Both the position numbers and the translations under genes were made by a program. Below the pieces are notes generated by a model, which made no database searches, was not told the origin of the DNA, and was given only the letters and a program-made list of their open reading frames with translations. From NCBI RefSeq assembly GCF_029813785.1, contig NZ_JARVKY010000025.1:1-64000 (forward strand): DNA of 64,000 bases. Reading direction: 5' to 3'. Shown in pieces: positions 63,855-64,000 of the stretch; position 1 is the stretch's first letter; each line of letters starts with the position of its first letter. The DNA comes from Streptomyces sp. DH41. GTDB taxonomy: Bacteria; Actinomycetota; Actinomycetes; Streptomycetales; Streptomycetaceae.

Positions 63855-64000
63855 TCAGGGCTTGGCGCGGCGGATGTCGATGTTGCCGTGCCGGGTGCGG
63901 GCCCGCACCTGGACGGTGTCCTCGGTCTTCTGCGGGGTCTCGGACGCGGTGAGCGTGTTGCGCACCTGGCCGGAGCCCGCGTGGACGTCGAGCCAGGCGG
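63855..64000 (-). CDS. DUF4097 family protein, C-terminal part (partial)
   Basis: Only the last 47 residues are in the window; the gene continues past the right edge. They end in VRARTRHGNIDIRRAKP, with the regular GN.DIRR-like pattern of DUF4097 beta-solenoid repeats (earlier GSGQVRNTL, then a PQKTEDTVQVRART stretch). The TGA is at 63855-63857. These proteins are of unknown function and often sit beside PadR regulators and DrrAB exporters, which fits the ABC genes next to it. Confidence 0.75.
   Translation of the reverse strand, partial: AWLDVHAGSGQVRNTLTASETPQKTEDTVQVRARTRHGNIDIRRAKP

Overview
This window is high-GC actinobacterial DNA that reads as Streptomyces. It carries ssgR/ssgA sporulation genes found only in sporulating actinomycetes, a Rex operator identical to the Streptomyces consensus, ParB-binding parS sites of the Streptomyces type, and many GTG/TTG starts. 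Several perfect or one-mismatch parS sites (GTTTCACGTGAAAC), together with DnaA-box clusters, suggest it lies near the chromosomal origin. As far as I recall, the gene order follows the conserved core region to one side of oriC in S. coelicolor. The SsgA sequence looks more like the S. griseus type than the S. coelicolor type.

Layout. 0.2-9.4 kb: serine hydrolase, two GNAT acetyltransferases, NUDIX hydrolase, LysR regulator, a three-gene unit (phage-holin-like membrane protein, ptpA, cystathionine gamma-lyase type PLP enzyme), cupin, DUF5326 protein, then ssgR-ssgA. 9.4-20 kb: YibE/F transporter-like protein, TPP-riboswitch-controlled thiC, a TerD-vWA stress protein, a two-helix membrane protein, a metallophosphoesterase, a LacI regulator and hisC. 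20-31.4 kb: the Rex-controlled cytochrome bd cluster cydA-cydB-cydCD, a GAF/GAF histidine kinase, an M23 peptidase, a Cof-type HAD phosphatase and an F420-type oxidoreductase. 31.4-41 kb: a small hypothetical gene, a Tpt1/KptA RNA 2'-phosphotransferase, an EphD-like hydrolase-SDR fusion, a double ABC exporter, a small hypothetical gene, a second HAD phosphatase and serS. 41-49 kb: a DnaA-box-rich gap, pheA, then an extracytoplasmic copper set (YcnI, Sco, PCuAC, CopC-CopD, DtpA-like DyP peroxidase). 49-64 kb: two anti-sigma-like ATPases, aminopeptidase P, a SpoIIE-type phosphatase, a stand-alone prim-pol domain protein, a decayed secreted-protein gene, a SEC-C protein, a glycerophosphodiesterase, an HtrA-like protease, tRNA-Ser(UGA), a DUF4232 lipoprotein, a DrrAB-type ABC exporter and the 3' end of a DUF4097 gene.

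How it works together. Respiration under low oxygen (Rex and cyd), copper delivery to extracellular oxidases (the Sco/PCuAC/DtpA set, tied to morphogenesis in S. lividans), thiamine and amino acid synthesis, and control of sporulation sit in one origin-proximal core block. The most unusual signals are non-coding. parS sites are embedded in terminator-like palindromes, on the cydCD start codon and (degenerate) inside the TPP riboswitch. There are three separate DnaA-box clusters, a pair of matched inverted repeats near 55.2 kb, and several tandem repeats in intergenic DNA. I did not find a clearly new defence or biosynthetic system.
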